Assembly: GCA_037074615.1 (NCBI GenBank)
Contig: CM073536.1
Location: 2,919,001-2,983,000 of the forward strand
DNA length: 64,000 nt
Reading direction: 5' to 3'
Source of the DNA: Leucaena leucocephala
Lineage: Eukaryota > Streptophyta > Magnoliopsida > Fabales > Fabaceae
Shown here piece after piece: positions 11,101 to 24,186 of the stretch (position 1 is its first letter; the number at the start of each line of letters is the position of its first letter). The notes under the pieces are model-generated. The model made no database searches. It had not been told where the DNA came from and saw only the letters and a program-made list of their open reading frames with translations. Position numbers and translations under genes: made by a program.

Positions 11101-14100
11101 TATTTATAAATCATAAATAATTTAACTCATATTATCTTTCTATATAACACGGGCCACGCTTTTGTTTACTAAATCGTAATTGATTTTTTATTAAAAATTA
11201 TATTAAGAAAACTAATAAATTTAGTCATTTTGATGATGAAAAAATTAAATGTTATGTTAAAATTCAAATCATTCCCCTATATCTCTTATATAATTAGTTT
11301 TATATTGAGAAACCTTACAGATAAAGTGTACATGATTTATAAATTTAAAAATCTCCTTAATCCATTAGGATAATCTTTTAAAATTGAACTTTTTCTTTAA
11401 ACTTATGTTCATGACACTTTATTGTTAATTTAATTTTAAAAATCAAATGAAATATTAAATAAAAATATATTGAAGTTCAAAATCCTTTCAGTTTTTCCTG
11501 TTTCAATCAACGAGTGGTCTGCGCTTTCTTAACTAGACGAGTTTGATATGCACTGTATCAATTATTATCATCCAAGTAGTGGCAAACGACAAATCACATA
11601 TTAAATTAATTTTACTGAATAATACGCTTCATTAATTTTAATTCGTTTGCTATATTATTATCATTTATACTGGGCTGAATGATACAAAATTCCTTGAACT
11701 TTAAACCAGTAGCAGATAAACTCTGACATTTTAAAATTTAAACTTAACCTCTATAATCTTTTATTTTTTTAGCATGCGTCCATCACAGTTGATTTATTAT
11801 TATCTTTTTAACGGAAATTATTTTGTCAGATTGATATATGACACATTGCGTCTCACATGACATTTTTCAAAATTTTATAGTAATTATATATTTTTTACAT
11901 GAGGTTTATATTGTCATTTTATCCTTAAAAAAAACCCTCATTTTCTATGTCGTCTTTCCTTGTCTGCAACCCTGCCTTCAACCTTCAATTCTTGAAAGAA
12001 ACCTTTGTTCTGCAGATGGTCGAAGTGAAAAAATAGGCTTATGTAATTCTGTTTAGCCCTATTCTCTGTTCCGTGGTGAAGCTAGTCTTGCTCTCTGTCA
12101 GATTAGAGCTCCATTAGGTTTGACAGGGGAGATTGAAAAAGAGGTATTCAATCTATTACTAGTTTTGCCTTCTTCTTTTTTCTTGTATTTTCTTTTTATC
12201 GTTTTTAACCTATAATTATTGTTTCTTTTTTAATTCTAGATATATATATATATAGACATTGTCCATACTTTTCTTAAATCTTACAGTCATTAAGGGTTAA
12301 ACTTGCCATCCACGACAAAGATCACGACCAATTTTTTTTATTAAAATTAAGATTAAACCTGATGCTTGAATGCCTTTTTTAGACATAACATTGTCCATAT
12401 TTTTCTAGAACGGAGTTTCCTTCTTTTTTTTTTTTTTAAAAAAAAGAAATAATCAAAGGTTGAAGGAAGTGTTGAAGATGGCGAGAGACGACAACAAAAA
12501 TTAGGTTTTTTAATAATAAAATGATAATATAACCTCATGTAATATATATATATAATTGCTATAAAATTTTAAAAAATAGCATGTAGGATGCCATGTGCCA
12601 TATATAGATCTTATATGGTAATTTTCGTTAAAAAAACATAACAAAAAATTAACAAAAAATGACTCGTGCTAAAAAATTAAAATATTAAGGAGATTAAATT
12701 TAAATTTTAAAATATTAGAAAGGTTATGTCTAATTAATATAAAATTTTAAAAAATATTGTATAATTTAATTATGTTGCGATAGCTAAAGATTGGTGATGA
12801 CATGACATATTACTATATGATTAAATAAATTTATCAGCCCGTACAACAAGTTAGATAAAATAATATGGTAAAATAAAATCCGACAACAATGTCGATCTTC
12901 AAAATCGTGCTAGTACTACTATTATTACTAAACTTTTTCCAAAAACTATGAATTCGCTTATATATATATAAAAACTCTAATCGTTTATGTTTTTCCAGTA
13001 ACTTTTGGTGAACATAAACATTAATTAATTTATGTTGAGTGTGCTCACTTTAAAGTTTAAAGGGCCTATGCCGTTATATTAAATTAAAAGATAAAACTTA
13101 GATAAGTTATTTATATCGATTATGTTAATTTTTTTAATTATACTTATTATTTAGTTTATTTTAATTCTTAAAATATGTATATATATTTATTAATTCATGT
13201 AAGAACACTAAGTAAAATTTTGCATAAACTCTTACAATATGATTCTTATTTGTAAAGTTTTATATTATTATTTATTATTTTATTATGATTAATTTTTAAT
13301 ATATATATGTATAAATTTATATATAAATTTTATTTGATAGATATAAATAAATTGATATAAGTTTTATTTTAAATTAATTATGCTAATTTTCTTTATTATG
13401 ATTTAGTTTTTTTTTGTTACAATATTATGATTTAGTTTTATCCGTGAAACAATTTGATGATTTTTTCCTGGTCCAACAAACAAATTTTTTATTTTGGGCC
13501 CCCAACAGTTTAAACAGCTCCAGCAGCCTAAGTAAACATCATTGTAGATTCACGTTCCACTTCCACGTGTCCGATAATCATTACTAGGATAGGATAATAT
13601 GATTAGAAAAGACAAATCACCCGTACATTAACCCCCAAGCCCCACTCCCCGGGGAAAGCGCCCTGTCAATTACTTCTTCTTTTGACAACAGATCCCAGTT
13701 AATACCTTTAATTATCTCATCCAGATCAAGATTAACGAAGGATTCAGTTAATCCCATGTTTCTTTTGTTTTATATTACAGATGTAATGGATACATGAATC
13801 TGCACAATCCATTAAACTATGGATATATCACAATCACAAATTATAAAATATATTCGTCAAATATCTTCAATATAAAAGTCTTGACTTTTTTAAAAAAATA
13901 AAATAAAATAATTAATTATAATTAAGTATCTAAACTTTTAATATGAATTTATAATATATATTTTTTAATTTATCTAAAAAAATTAACTAACTTTTATATA
14001 TAATATTCAAATAATGATATAAGAGGCGACATATTGGGCTTGGGAGGTGACTAGGCGCAAGTTATTCAATCAGATACGTATGTGAATCCCGCTTTATACT

Positions 14101-17100
14101 GAGGTCAGAATATAATTAATCGACTAATGGGGAAATTAGCGAGAGATTGCCTTCATTAGAGGCTAAGAGAGGGTAGTACTTTGCATGCCACTCTTTTGCG
14201 TTCACATTCATTAGTGTGCACGGGGCACCAGTCTTCATGGAGGAGGAGGATGCTTAATCCATTAATTGGCCTTTTCTTCCAAGGCCAGGCTCAATGAACC
14301 TGACGTTAATTAGGCGGTGATTTAAGTAATCTCTTTATCCTAAACCGTACTTTATTTCTTTGTATGGACTAAGGACCAAAAACACTCCATGCTTCCTATT
14401 TTAAGAATATTCACTAACATTATAAAAGTTGCTCCACAATCCAAATTTAGTAAGTTTTTCTTTTTGTATAATTGTGATATAAGTAAACAGGTTATTTTCA
14501 AGGTAATCACGTGCTTCGCCTTCACCGTTTTACCTGTGATTATTTCCATTAATAAATGATAAAATATATAAGGATAGATAATAGTACCTTATTGATATTT
14601 TAAAGTAAGGTTTTTTACTTTGTAGAGAGTTATTGATGAATTTGACGGCCCATTCTTAGCACTTGTGGCTGCTGAATGAAATATTCACTGAAGCGTGGTG
14701 AGGGAAGCCAATTCAAACTCTGATGAGTGGCAAATACAAGAAGTAACACTTGTTATCCCTCCAATTAATGTTGTGAACTAGGTGGTGTTATCACTTATGA
14801 GCTATGATACTGATCATTAAATATAAAATATTTCCAAATAAATACTTAGGTGGCATGTTTAATAGTTATGACGCTTCAATAAGAGCATAATTAAAAAATA
14901 AAATATATATATTATACATTTATTATTTTTATTTAGATTAATTTATCTAATTTATAAATTGATATATAATCTAATTAAATATATGTATAAATATTTTAAA
15001 AAGATTATTATGTCATATTTATTATAATTAAATAATTTATTTTATTTTTTTTATTTATCTAAGTAAGTGTTATAGAGGATATAATTGTTACGTTAACAAT
15101 GAGAGGGTTGTCTCGTTCGAGAAGTGGGAACTGGCGAGAAGAAGGATTCTTTACGTGTCTCCCCAAGGGGGCAAGCGTGCATGAGTCACCATGGCCATCA
15201 AGTTCTGTCAAAATGGGAACACTTTGTATAATTCCAGTACTTTGGGGAACATGGCTTTAATTTTGTGCCTCCCGCGGCTCAATTATTCCAAGGAATTAAA
15301 TTCAAGCTCACACAAAATGAAAGATATATTAATACGCAAATGACATTTCCCATTCTACTAACTTCTGATCTTAATTCAGAACTCCCACACAGAACAACCC
15401 AATAATCGTCGAACTCGTAATTGATACCCTTTACACCTGTGTCCACCCTATTGCATGTTGTCAATGTGGCACATGCGTGTTCCCATCAGAAACAGTCACA
15501 ATATCTTGTCTGGAAAATTCCCATCCCTTCATCTTCCTCGAATAAGTTTAAGCCAATCTTTCAAAGAGGATCCATGAGTTCCTCCCCACAAATGTCAGAC
15601 ACCTACTGGCATTTCTGAAAAAATCCACTCAGCTGGTGGGCCCGCATTCAACCTCTTTAATCCCCAAAACACAAATCATTAAGGCCTAATTATATTGTCA
15701 CGAGAATACGACAAGTTACTTTCAAGAATTATTTGGTTTGTAATACAAATCATTTGAACAGTAATTAATACTTAGAGGAATTAACATAAAAACTTAAATA
15801 CGAATTTGATTACCTACAACTTTCAATGAAGGCAATTATTGATAATTTAAGTGAAGGCGATTCTCTTCGGCACTTTCCTCTATATATTGTATAATATCTA
15901 AAACGTGGAAATAATTTTTGTCATTCTTTTAGAAGAAATTATAATTAATACATTGCGAGAATTTGTCCATCGCACACTCGACCCAAAACCAATTCTCTAA
16001 ATTAAAACAAATTAAACCGATTTTTATACATATATGTATATATATTCGTCTTCCTAAAAAAAACCATGTCCATTTTTTTTCTTTTTAATTATTTCCAATA
16101 ATTATTCATTCCCCAAAATTTTAGAACTCATGGTACATGACTTTTTTTTGTCCAAGGGAAAGGGACACGGGGCTGAAAACAAGTCCTTTTACTTTTGATA
16201 AAAAAAGGTTACGTCGCATTTTGGGAGAGTGAGATTCATGCCATATATTAGTGAAAATAATCAAATTGATAAAAAAGGTGTGGGACAAAATTTTAAAGGT
16301 CAAAAGCCTAATCCAAGCTTTCCACCATGATTAGTCGGCAAGCTGGGGAGTGCATTAATGTATTCACCTCACACACAGAGACGACAAAACTTAAGGATTT
16401 CTCAATGCTCATCATTTCTTGAAGGACGGCACCATAGGATTTTGCTCCCTTCTATCTTTAATCTAAAATTAATTTTATAGTTAAATTTAATCCTAATTAA
16501 AAATAAAATCTTAATATATTTTATTACTTAAATTTATAATTTTTTTCTTAAAATATCTTTTTAAATTACAGTTTGTATTAAAAAATAATCATAACAAAAG
16601 ATGACATTTTTAAAAAAGTTAAATTGTACTTAGTACAGATAATTAACCTAATAAATTTTTTTAATCTACTCAAATTATTTATATAACTCTTATATTAAAG
16701 ATACGAGGTAATACTATACAAGATCTCAAATTGAGTTAACATCAAAACTTATAGGAGGAGGGCACTACCTTAACAAGTTGTCTAATATTTGTTCACAAAC
16801 TTCAAATCAAGGGCCATAAGCCAGATGCAATCCCTGAAAATATTAGACACGCTAGGTCTAATATGGGCACCACCAATATGTTATGTCAAAGACCTGTTTT
16901 TGACAACAGCCGACGCAACATTCCAGATAGGACTACTGCTAACAAAGGCAATGCGCCCACCAAGGAAAGTCCATCATTCATATTGAAATCATGATTATTA
17001 TTTAATATTAAAGGGAACCAACGATAATTGCTTAAAGAGTAGTGTTCTATTGCTTATCAATCAACACTATAAACATCCCCCTATTACAAATACTTATTTG

Positions 17101-17488
17101 AGCCATGTGTGTTAAAAATATTTTTTTTTTTACTGTTAATTTAAATATTAGTTCGGTAAAAGGGAATGAAATTTTAATGACAATGATGCGAGTGTGAAAT
17201 AACATGGGCCATTGCATTGGAGAGACCCAAATTCAATCCCGGGCCCTCCGTCCCTGTGATTTCATTTTAATGCCTCGTGATTAATTAGTCTCTTCATCAT
17301 TTTCTTTTTATTTTCGTCCTTCAACTGTCTCTTTCATTATATTTATCCAACAAGATTAATTAACACATTACTCTGCCACACTGTAGCACTGCTCATGTGG
17401 GTTTGTAACTTTGTATTTAATCTCAGCATAAAAGGCCCTCCGTTTCAATTCTGGCAAAAGCGTGGGATGCTTTCGTGGGCATGTTAGG
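8149..17488. other. Gene-poor AT-rich intergenic region
   Basis: More than 9 kb without a protein gene that I can support. Small open frames (for example 8630-8884, 15421-15618, 16789-16986) have no recognisable domain and no clear splice partners. The region holds a short (CATC)n tract at about 9198-9217, a possible MITE at 10133-10521 and low-complexity AT runs. GC-richer islands near 13490-13690, 14030-14300 and 15100-15660 could be regulatory DNA or old TE fragments. No tRNA-like B box was found by eye. Confidence 0.5.
10133..10521. mobile_element. Possible MITE with ATACA target duplication
   Basis: The left end GTGTGTATTTGG and the right end CAAACACACCC form imperfect inverted repeats, and ATACA directly flanks both sides (10128-10132 and 10522-10526). 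The interior is AT-rich and without coding sequence. The short low-complexity duplication keeps confidence low. Confidence 0.4.
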
Positions 17489-17492
17489 TTCA

Positions 17493-17535
<43 letters not shown>
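17493..17535. repeat. (CA)n microsatellite
   Basis: An uninterrupted dinucleotide CA tract of about 42 bases, likely polymorphic in length. No gene overlaps it. Confidence 0.95.
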
Positions 17536-17537
<2 letters not shown>

Positions 17538-17888
17538 ACTAAGACAATGCCACTGGGGGCTATATATAATGCAAATTACGGTCAAATAGTAGCTTTACAG
17601 CATACTTTGATTTAATTAATGCCTCAAACAATTTACAAGAAGCCCTATAAAGACTATAAAGATATTATAGAGATGGCATGTATTAAGAACGTGAGGGAAT
17701 ATTGTAAGTCAGTTTCATCTATCTTACCAGAATCCATAAAAGTTGGTTCTTTTATTAAAATAGTCTTAAAATTGAATAAATTTTCATCTTTACCGTTAAT
17801 TAATACTATCATTGTTTTAAAAAAAAAAATGCCCTACGAATTCATTGAAAATTTACAAGGGTATTTTTAAAAAAGAATATTAAATTAA

Positions 17889-18450
17889 GGGTGTGTTTGG
17901 ATTAGCTTTTGAATAATAGATTCTGGGAATAATAGATTCTGGAGAATATATTTTGGGTAGAATAGATTTTGGGAAGAATAGATTTTGGGAATAAAGATGT
18001 TTGGATGATTAGTAGTAGAATCACTTTTTATATTGGTAAATTACTAAAAAGGGTATGATATGATTAAAAGTAAGAGAGATGAAAGATGATAGAGAAGAAA
18101 GAGGAGAGAGAAGAGAGTGTAGAGATGAGAGAGGAAAGAGAAAAAGAGAGATAAGAGAGGAGAGAGGAAAGAGAAAAAGAGAGATAAGAGAAGAGAGAGG
18201 AGAGATAATAGAGAAAAGAGATGAGAGAGGAGAGAGGGTGTAAAAAAATAAGGGTATAATAGTAATTGGATAATCCAAAACCTAGATTTCAAATAAAAAG
18301 CTATTTTCAGTAGCTTATTCAAAACCTAGGTTTCAAACCGAGGTTTTGTCTAAAATCAATTCTCAACAAAAATTGCTGTTTGTGTAAAAAAATTTGAAAC
18401 CGAGGTTTTGCCCCAGAATCCATTCTAAAACCGTGGTGCCAAACACGCAC
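17889..18450. mobile_element. Tourist/PIF-Harbinger-like MITE, copy 1
   Basis: The ends are GGGTGTGTTTGG (left) and CCAAACACGCAC (right), inverted repeats with the GGGTGTGTTTGG-type terminus of Harbinger MITEs. The trinucleotide TAA flanks both sides (17886-17888 and 18451-18453), as expected for this superfamily. The 562-bp interior has a long purine strand of GAGAGA/GAAGAGAGG units (about 18070-18240) and no transposase. Open frames on the minus strand here are Ser/Leu-rich translations of that tract. A second member with the same organisation lies at 40927-41506. Confidence 0.8.
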
Positions 18451-18687
18451 TAAATACCAAAAAAATTCGTGCAGAGCATGCACTTAAGACCACAAATTCT
18501 TTATAGATGCAACATACACAAGAAGAGTATAATATAGTAGGTGGAGCAAGTATTTGACTATATAATATATATATAAAAAGAACATTTTAGGAGGATGACG
18601 GTTTGAGATGAAAATTAGGTGAATTTATTTTCAATTTAGTCTCAAAATATTAAAATTTAATCGAGGGCCAAGTCATTTAGTAATTAT

Positions 18688-18937
18688 ATTGAATTATATA
18701 GCACATAATATCCTGATCTTATTTTTCATATGTGTTAAATATTATAATTTTATTTGTGCTACAATTTTACCCATAATCTTTTTAATTTAGTACAATTTTA
18801 CATATAATCTTATTTCTCAAGTATCAAACATTGTACCAAATTAAAAATATTATGGGTAAAATTATACCATAAATAAGATTAGGATATTGGACGCATATAA
18901 AAAATAATATTAGGATATTATGTGCTATATAACCTAA
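18688..18937. repeat. 250-bp fold-back inverted repeat
   Basis: The left arm containing TATATAGCACATAATATCCT matches, as reverse complement, the right arm ending near 18937 (AGGATATTATGTGCTATATA). The inner parts pair too: TTTTACCCATAAT on the left with ATTATGGGTAAAA on the right. The whole block is an imperfect palindrome with a short central loop and very AT-rich arms. It looks like a fold-back MITE. I saw no clear target duplication. Confidence 0.65.
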
Positions 18938-19337
18938 TTAATTGATATTTTAAAATTTGACATTAAAGATTTTTTTGTCAAAATTTGACACTAAAGAACC
19001 AAAGATCAATAGGTAATTTAACACTGGTATTCTTAAATTTGACACTGATATTTTGAAACTTAACATTGAAGAAACTAAACATCCTTTTTGGTAAAAAAAA
19101 AAACAAAGAAACTAAACCATTGTTGGTGAAAAAGATCAGAGAACTTATTTCATTAATATTAATGCACATGCACACCTAGATATCAATTATATATTGTTTG
19201 TTATATGCAAGAATCTTCTTCCGATGTTGCCAGACGGTAGTTGAATCTCAGGGAAAGTGAAAAATATTTAAACCAAACATTTGAAAAGGAAATGCCAGAA
19301 TTGGAACAATGTTCACAAGTCTACAGAATCAAATATA

Positions 19338-19751
19338 TCAATTCCCCGTCATCTTTTTGTCTTCAAAATCGAGAAGCTCCTCCAGCAATTTATCATCCAA
19401 ATACTCGAACTCGAACACTTGTTTTACAGGCTCATTACCACTCGGTGGGGAAGAAGCAGAAGAGTGATAGTTGGCCATGGTGTCAGCACCGCCAGCCGAA
19501 AGTGGGTATTCATCCGGGAAGTTGAGGATGGCAAATGGGCCTCTCATGGCGTAAGCGGCTCGGTCGTAGGCCCTGGCGGCATCCTCCGCCGTGTTGAAAG
19601 TCCCTAGCCACACCCTCTGGCCCTGCCTCCCCGGGTCCCGGATCTCCGCCGCGAACTTCCCCCACGGACGCCGCCTCACTCCCCGGTACCGGACATCTCT
19701 GCCACCTTCCGCGTCCTTGGCCCTTCTAGATCCCGACCCAAACGCCTCCAT
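19338..19751 (-). CDS. Small group IX ERF transcription factor (ERF096/ERF098-like)
   Basis: Intronless, 137 residues, the short length usual for the ERF095/096/097/098 subgroup. The AP2/ERF domain lies at about 22-79 (YRGVRRRPWGKFAAEIRD, then RVWLGTF and AAYAMRG), with ERF-type Ala14 and Asp19. The C-terminal motif VFEFEYLDDKLLEELLDF at about 112-129 is the conserved acidic CMIX-1 motif of this subgroup. These small factors bind GCC boxes in the nucleus and act in ethylene, jasmonate and ABA responses. It shares strand and subfamily with the ERF1-like gene 17 kb away; in Arabidopsis the same two types are neighbours (At3g23230 and At3g23240). No damage is visible. I cannot tell which of the four small Arabidopsis paralogues is closest. 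Confidence 0.92.
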   Translation of the reverse strand: MEAFGSGSRRAKDAEGGRDVRYRGVRRRPWGKFAAEIRDPGRQGQRVWLGTFNTAEDAARAYDRAAYAMRGPFAILNFPDEYPLSAGGADTMANYHSSASSPPSGNEPVKQVFEFEYLDDKLLEELLDFEDKKMTGN

Positions 19752-19818
19752 GTCCAGCCTTGTAATTTAGGTGTCTCTGCTTATTGCATGCATGATTTGC
19801 GGTTATTAATTAAGATTA

Positions 19819-19830
19819 TACATATATATG
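19819..19830 (-). promoter_or_regulatory. Possible TATA region of the small ERF gene
   Basis: An alternating AT stretch (CATATATATG) lies about 70-80 bp upstream of the ATG on the minus strand. The position suits a core promoter, but such stretches are common in this DNA. Confidence 0.3.
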
Positions 19831-19839
19831 GTTTGAAAA

Positions 19840-22800
19840 AATAGCAAAGAGGAGAGAGGAGGATAGGGAACGATGTCGTTTGGCAATTGTTGGAGAGAAG
19901 CTTCTGTGGCACGTTGAGAAGTTATGTCCATTGTATCTGGACGGTCAAGGTATGATGGCTCTGCCGGACTGATGTGGAGGGTTCAATTTGAGACCCTCTT
20001 TTTGTGTTTGGCTGATCTTCTTGCTCTGATGTTGAGATATTTTTGAATCCCCTCTCACCCATGAAACTCACTCACTTACAGACAAATGGAATTCAATATA
20101 ATGCAGTCCAGGGACCAGCGGGGAGCATGTAAATTAATTATAACACATAATCAATCAATAAACGGAAACTAATCCCGGTTCGTTTTGAAGGTGGGGAATG
20201 TTGATCACGTGAAGACTAATTTCTGATTTCTTTTCTACGTGAGAAGTGACCTTAATTTGTGGAGTCTTATCGATTATCTTCCCTGTCGGATTCAGGAAAC
20301 CCAATATTCCAATGCATTCTATACTTTCTTATATATTCATCCATGACTGTGATCGGGAGAATTCGCAAATTAAAGCCAAGTAAATCTAGCTTTTTTCACC
20401 AAACATAAGCTTATATATGGTGGCTTATGTATTTTTATGGGATCTCTGGCCGAGATAAGAAGCGGATTTTATATAAATTGTTGGGCTCTACCAAGTCCAG
20501 AAACATACTGGGCCTATAGTTAAAAACGGCCCATTAAACCACACGGATCAAGAACCGACGGCTAGTCGGAGCCATCTTCGTCATCTCCAAATCTTTATGC
20601 TATATTAAGGGGCCTGTGAATTGTTGTATCCATGGCTCAAGACAAAAGATACGCTGCCTGTTAGACATGTTAATGACTTTGTAAAATTGGTAATAAATGC
20701 GTTTAAGAATTTAAATTTAAATTTTTATTAAAAGAAAATAAAATAAAGCAAAAGACAAGCTTCTCTCAACTCTATGCCTTGGTAGGCCCCAGCTACTTTG
20801 ACCATCTATGTTGTACCATGCTACTGATGAACTCAAATAATTATTCAGCTTACTAATATAGATTATATCTAATAAAGAAAGCTAATCTTTTATTTATTGA
20901 ATTAAAATTTAAATTTTAATTAAGAGAAGTATATATATTTAATATTTAATAGTATTTTAAATATGATTACTCCATCTCCATGGACAACATAATATGGAGC
21001 ATTATATGATTCCCGCCCCCCACCAGAAAGAAGAGAAGGGTATATATTCCTGCAACATTTTGTTTTCGGTATAATAGGGAATTGGTGTACACGTAAACGT
21101 GTGAAGGCATTGAGGGGAGAAATATTGAATGAAGGCGAGAGTGGAATTTAAAATGATAATAAAGGCGAAGATGGCCCTTCAATGAGACAGGTACGTGTTG
21201 CAGTGTGTGGGAGCAGGTTCCTGTGTGTGTCGACCTACCCTCCACGGTGAGAATAAGTGTTACATTCTGCCCTCACCACGAACTTGCCTACATATATTTA
21301 CTATCACTCTGAGTTTAAGTGAACCTCACTATGAATGGCGCCAACCAGCTTTCAAGAATTCCATCAGATATTTGCTAGACCCAGTTACTGTTAAATACTT
21401 AAACCTTGACGAGGCAAACTCCTATTTGCTAATTAACCCCCGGTCCAGTCACGTGACACTATTCCATGTTCATGAGCTCTGCTTTTACTCCACAAATGCT
21501 AACACAATTGAGTTCATCTTATATCTTCCTCGACAAGACAGAAAAATAGTGTTTTATTTGGCCCGTTCAACCTCTGACGTCCTCTGCTCACCTCCCCAGT
21601 AAACTGTCTGCCAAACAGCTGTTATCTTCCCATAACTTCCCCTGAATTCATACTAATTCGAATGATGCTACTCATATACTTGATTTAATTTAATGTCAAT
21701 ATTTTAATCTCTTTACAAATCAATGTTTGCAATCCTCAAAACCGTGACACATGCGCAGCCATAGTTTTTTAAACAATGAAAGACGAAACGCGGCGCATAT
21801 ATAATTAATTAAACGTAGCAAGTCAATACTTGGAGACCAAGACTTTTGAATCGGAATTTGAAACCGAGAATTCATATATAAAATGGAATATGGACCCAAA
21901 ATGAATGGCTCTTATACTTCCCATGTCCAACCTAGAAATTCACAGTCACAAGGCCCCTAGGCTATGTGATCACTCCCCCAACTCCAAACCTAAACAAAAC
22001 AACTCGCGAGTAAAATAAGCAAAAGCGCATATCATTTTATGTCGTCCCCTCATGAATAATACCTTGATTTATATCCTTCTTTCTTCCAAGATATCCACTG
22101 ACATTTCTTGAGCCTGAATCCTCTTCATTTTAGGGCCAACTCATGTCATTGTGCAATCAAAGTATCAAACTTAACTTACAGAAACAGAGAACCTACAGGA
22201 ACAAGTTTCAAACATAAACTACCAATAAAAAATATTATTATATCTTTTATCAACAGTAGATAATTTAAATAGGATGGAGTTTGATTACTTAAACACGAGG
22301 TATTAAATAGATTTATATTAATATAAAAATCTCGATAATACTTTAATATAATTTAGTTTGATAGTTATATATAAAAAAAAATATCTTGTGGCAAAATTAG
22401 ACGGAAGCACGTTAAAATATGAAATAGAGGCGAACACTTGTTGATCTCGTGCGATCTACCTAGGTTGATGGAATTGAAAGTTGAGGAAAACTTGTGTAAA
22501 AGGTGAAGAGAATGGGGGAACTTTCTAGTAAGTAGGTGGGCGTGGGAGAAGGGCCCTCGACTTTTGACTAAGAAGGAAACACCTTTTGAAAAACCATAAA
22601 GAAATACAGTAGTCTCTCACCTAAGCTCCCATCCTCTTTCTACAAACTAGTCAACACGCAAGCACGGTCTCTGTCGGCTCACAAAGCTCAGTTCATAAAC
22701 ATTATTATTAACCTGATCAAATTCACTATCCTCTAAAGTCGTATTCATATTAATGGGTAAGATTCTATGGGATTCTTGTTCACTGATGCGACATATCCAT

Positions 22801-24186
22801 GGGAAATCTGAGCGCTTTAATTGACAAAAGGTCTCACCATTTTAGGACCCACCCATTTGTATTCTATGCCCTAACGTAGAGGAAACTTTGCTGTTTTTGG
22901 GTAGAGCGTTTTCAAATAATAGAGCCGGGGCAGAGGCCGAAAAGAGCCCTCTGAACACTATCTTCCCCCAAGTCAACATTTTCCCATCGCTGCCTAATCC
23001 TCTGATTAAGGATTCAATGCTGTTATTATGGGTTGCATGTGCGTCTTTGTGACTTCCCAGCACCCCCCCTTTCTCTCTTCTTCTCTTTAATTAATATGGT
23101 TGATGATTATGCATGATTGAGAGTGTTGGCTCTATTAAATGATGGATATGGAGGGTTCTTTCTTTTGTTTGCTCATTAGCCTCCAAATTATTGGCCCAAT
23201 CTGCCATATATTAAATGTTACTTTATAACTCTCCCCAACTATAGATTCCAACCAACGTTTATTTGAGTTATGAGTGTTTCCATCCTTTTGGTTTGAGAAG
23301 GTGTAAATGATTGAATGTATGAATCCACCATCATTTGAACACTTATTATGTCACCTATCTTCACCACTCTTTTAATTTCATGTAGCTGATAATGAGATAA
23401 GTATTATTCACCTAACTTGTTAATAATCATATCAAGCTATTATTAGTTAACTCCTCTGCTATTCTAACGAACTAACGGACAAACACATGATATCTTCAAA
23501 TTCAAGTCATGCCAAATTTTGATTTTGATTATGAAGCAATGATCATTTGGAAATGTACCACTCATCTTAATGCCATACAGGGCAGGGTATCAAAAGGTCG
23601 GGCTGTTTAAGGGGCATAACGGAATTACTTTTGTACCTTGTGAGAAAAATAATGATAGACTACTGTGTGCATTAGACCACAAGGTTTCAAACTTTGACAT
23701 TTTAAATACATTTATTAGTATCCGTCAAATTCAAAGGAACAGATGGTTCACGTTCCCTGTCAATTCCCTGGCCAGCCAAAATGATTCTTATTATTAAGCC
23801 ATTGCTATTGTATATTTTATGAAAAAGCCTCCAGTTTATTCTTTTTAACAAAAAAATTGGAGCATACGCTTCTGTTACATAAAATAATGAACAGTGATGA
23901 AGACGGTTCACCAATTTTCTAGCCAAACTTTCTGGGAAACCGAGAGAGAAAATCACCAACTACGTACACTGACCTCACTCTCCGACCTCAATAAAGAAAT
24001 AGGACTTGACAACATTTTCATTCCATAAAAATCAAATCCCTATCATGTCCCCCCCCCCCCCTCCTCACCACCTCCCTCATTTAAAGTCCTCTCTTCCACA
24101 TTCTTTCTCTTCATGTCTTGTGCTTATGACAGAGATCTAACGAGGACCGGAGGGTTCATTTCTCTGCGTTTCCTTTCACATCTGAT
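19840..24186. other. Intergenic between the divergent ERF and ATL genes
   Basis: 4.3 kb with no supported coding region. It must hold both promoters, since the two genes are divergently transcribed. Balanced-composition islands occur at 19860-20640, 21180-21650, 22480-23100 and 23560-24180. One near 20490-20560 carries GGGCCTA and GGCCCATTA, which resemble site II promoter elements. Open frames at 21195-21602 and 23570-23797 have no family similarity that I recognise. A poly-C run lies near 24048-24060. Confidence 0.45.

Noticed and set aside
16789..16986. 65-codon open frame with gene-like composition
   Set aside because: Could be a transposon fragment on either strand, but no motif supports a call.
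18021..18322. Ser/Leu-rich minus-strand frames
   Set aside because: Translation of the purine-rich core of the MITE; the same kind of frame appears in the second copy at 41095-41403.
19241..19607. Plus-strand frames opposite the small ERF
   Set aside because: Antisense of the AP2 domain gene; no independent similarity.
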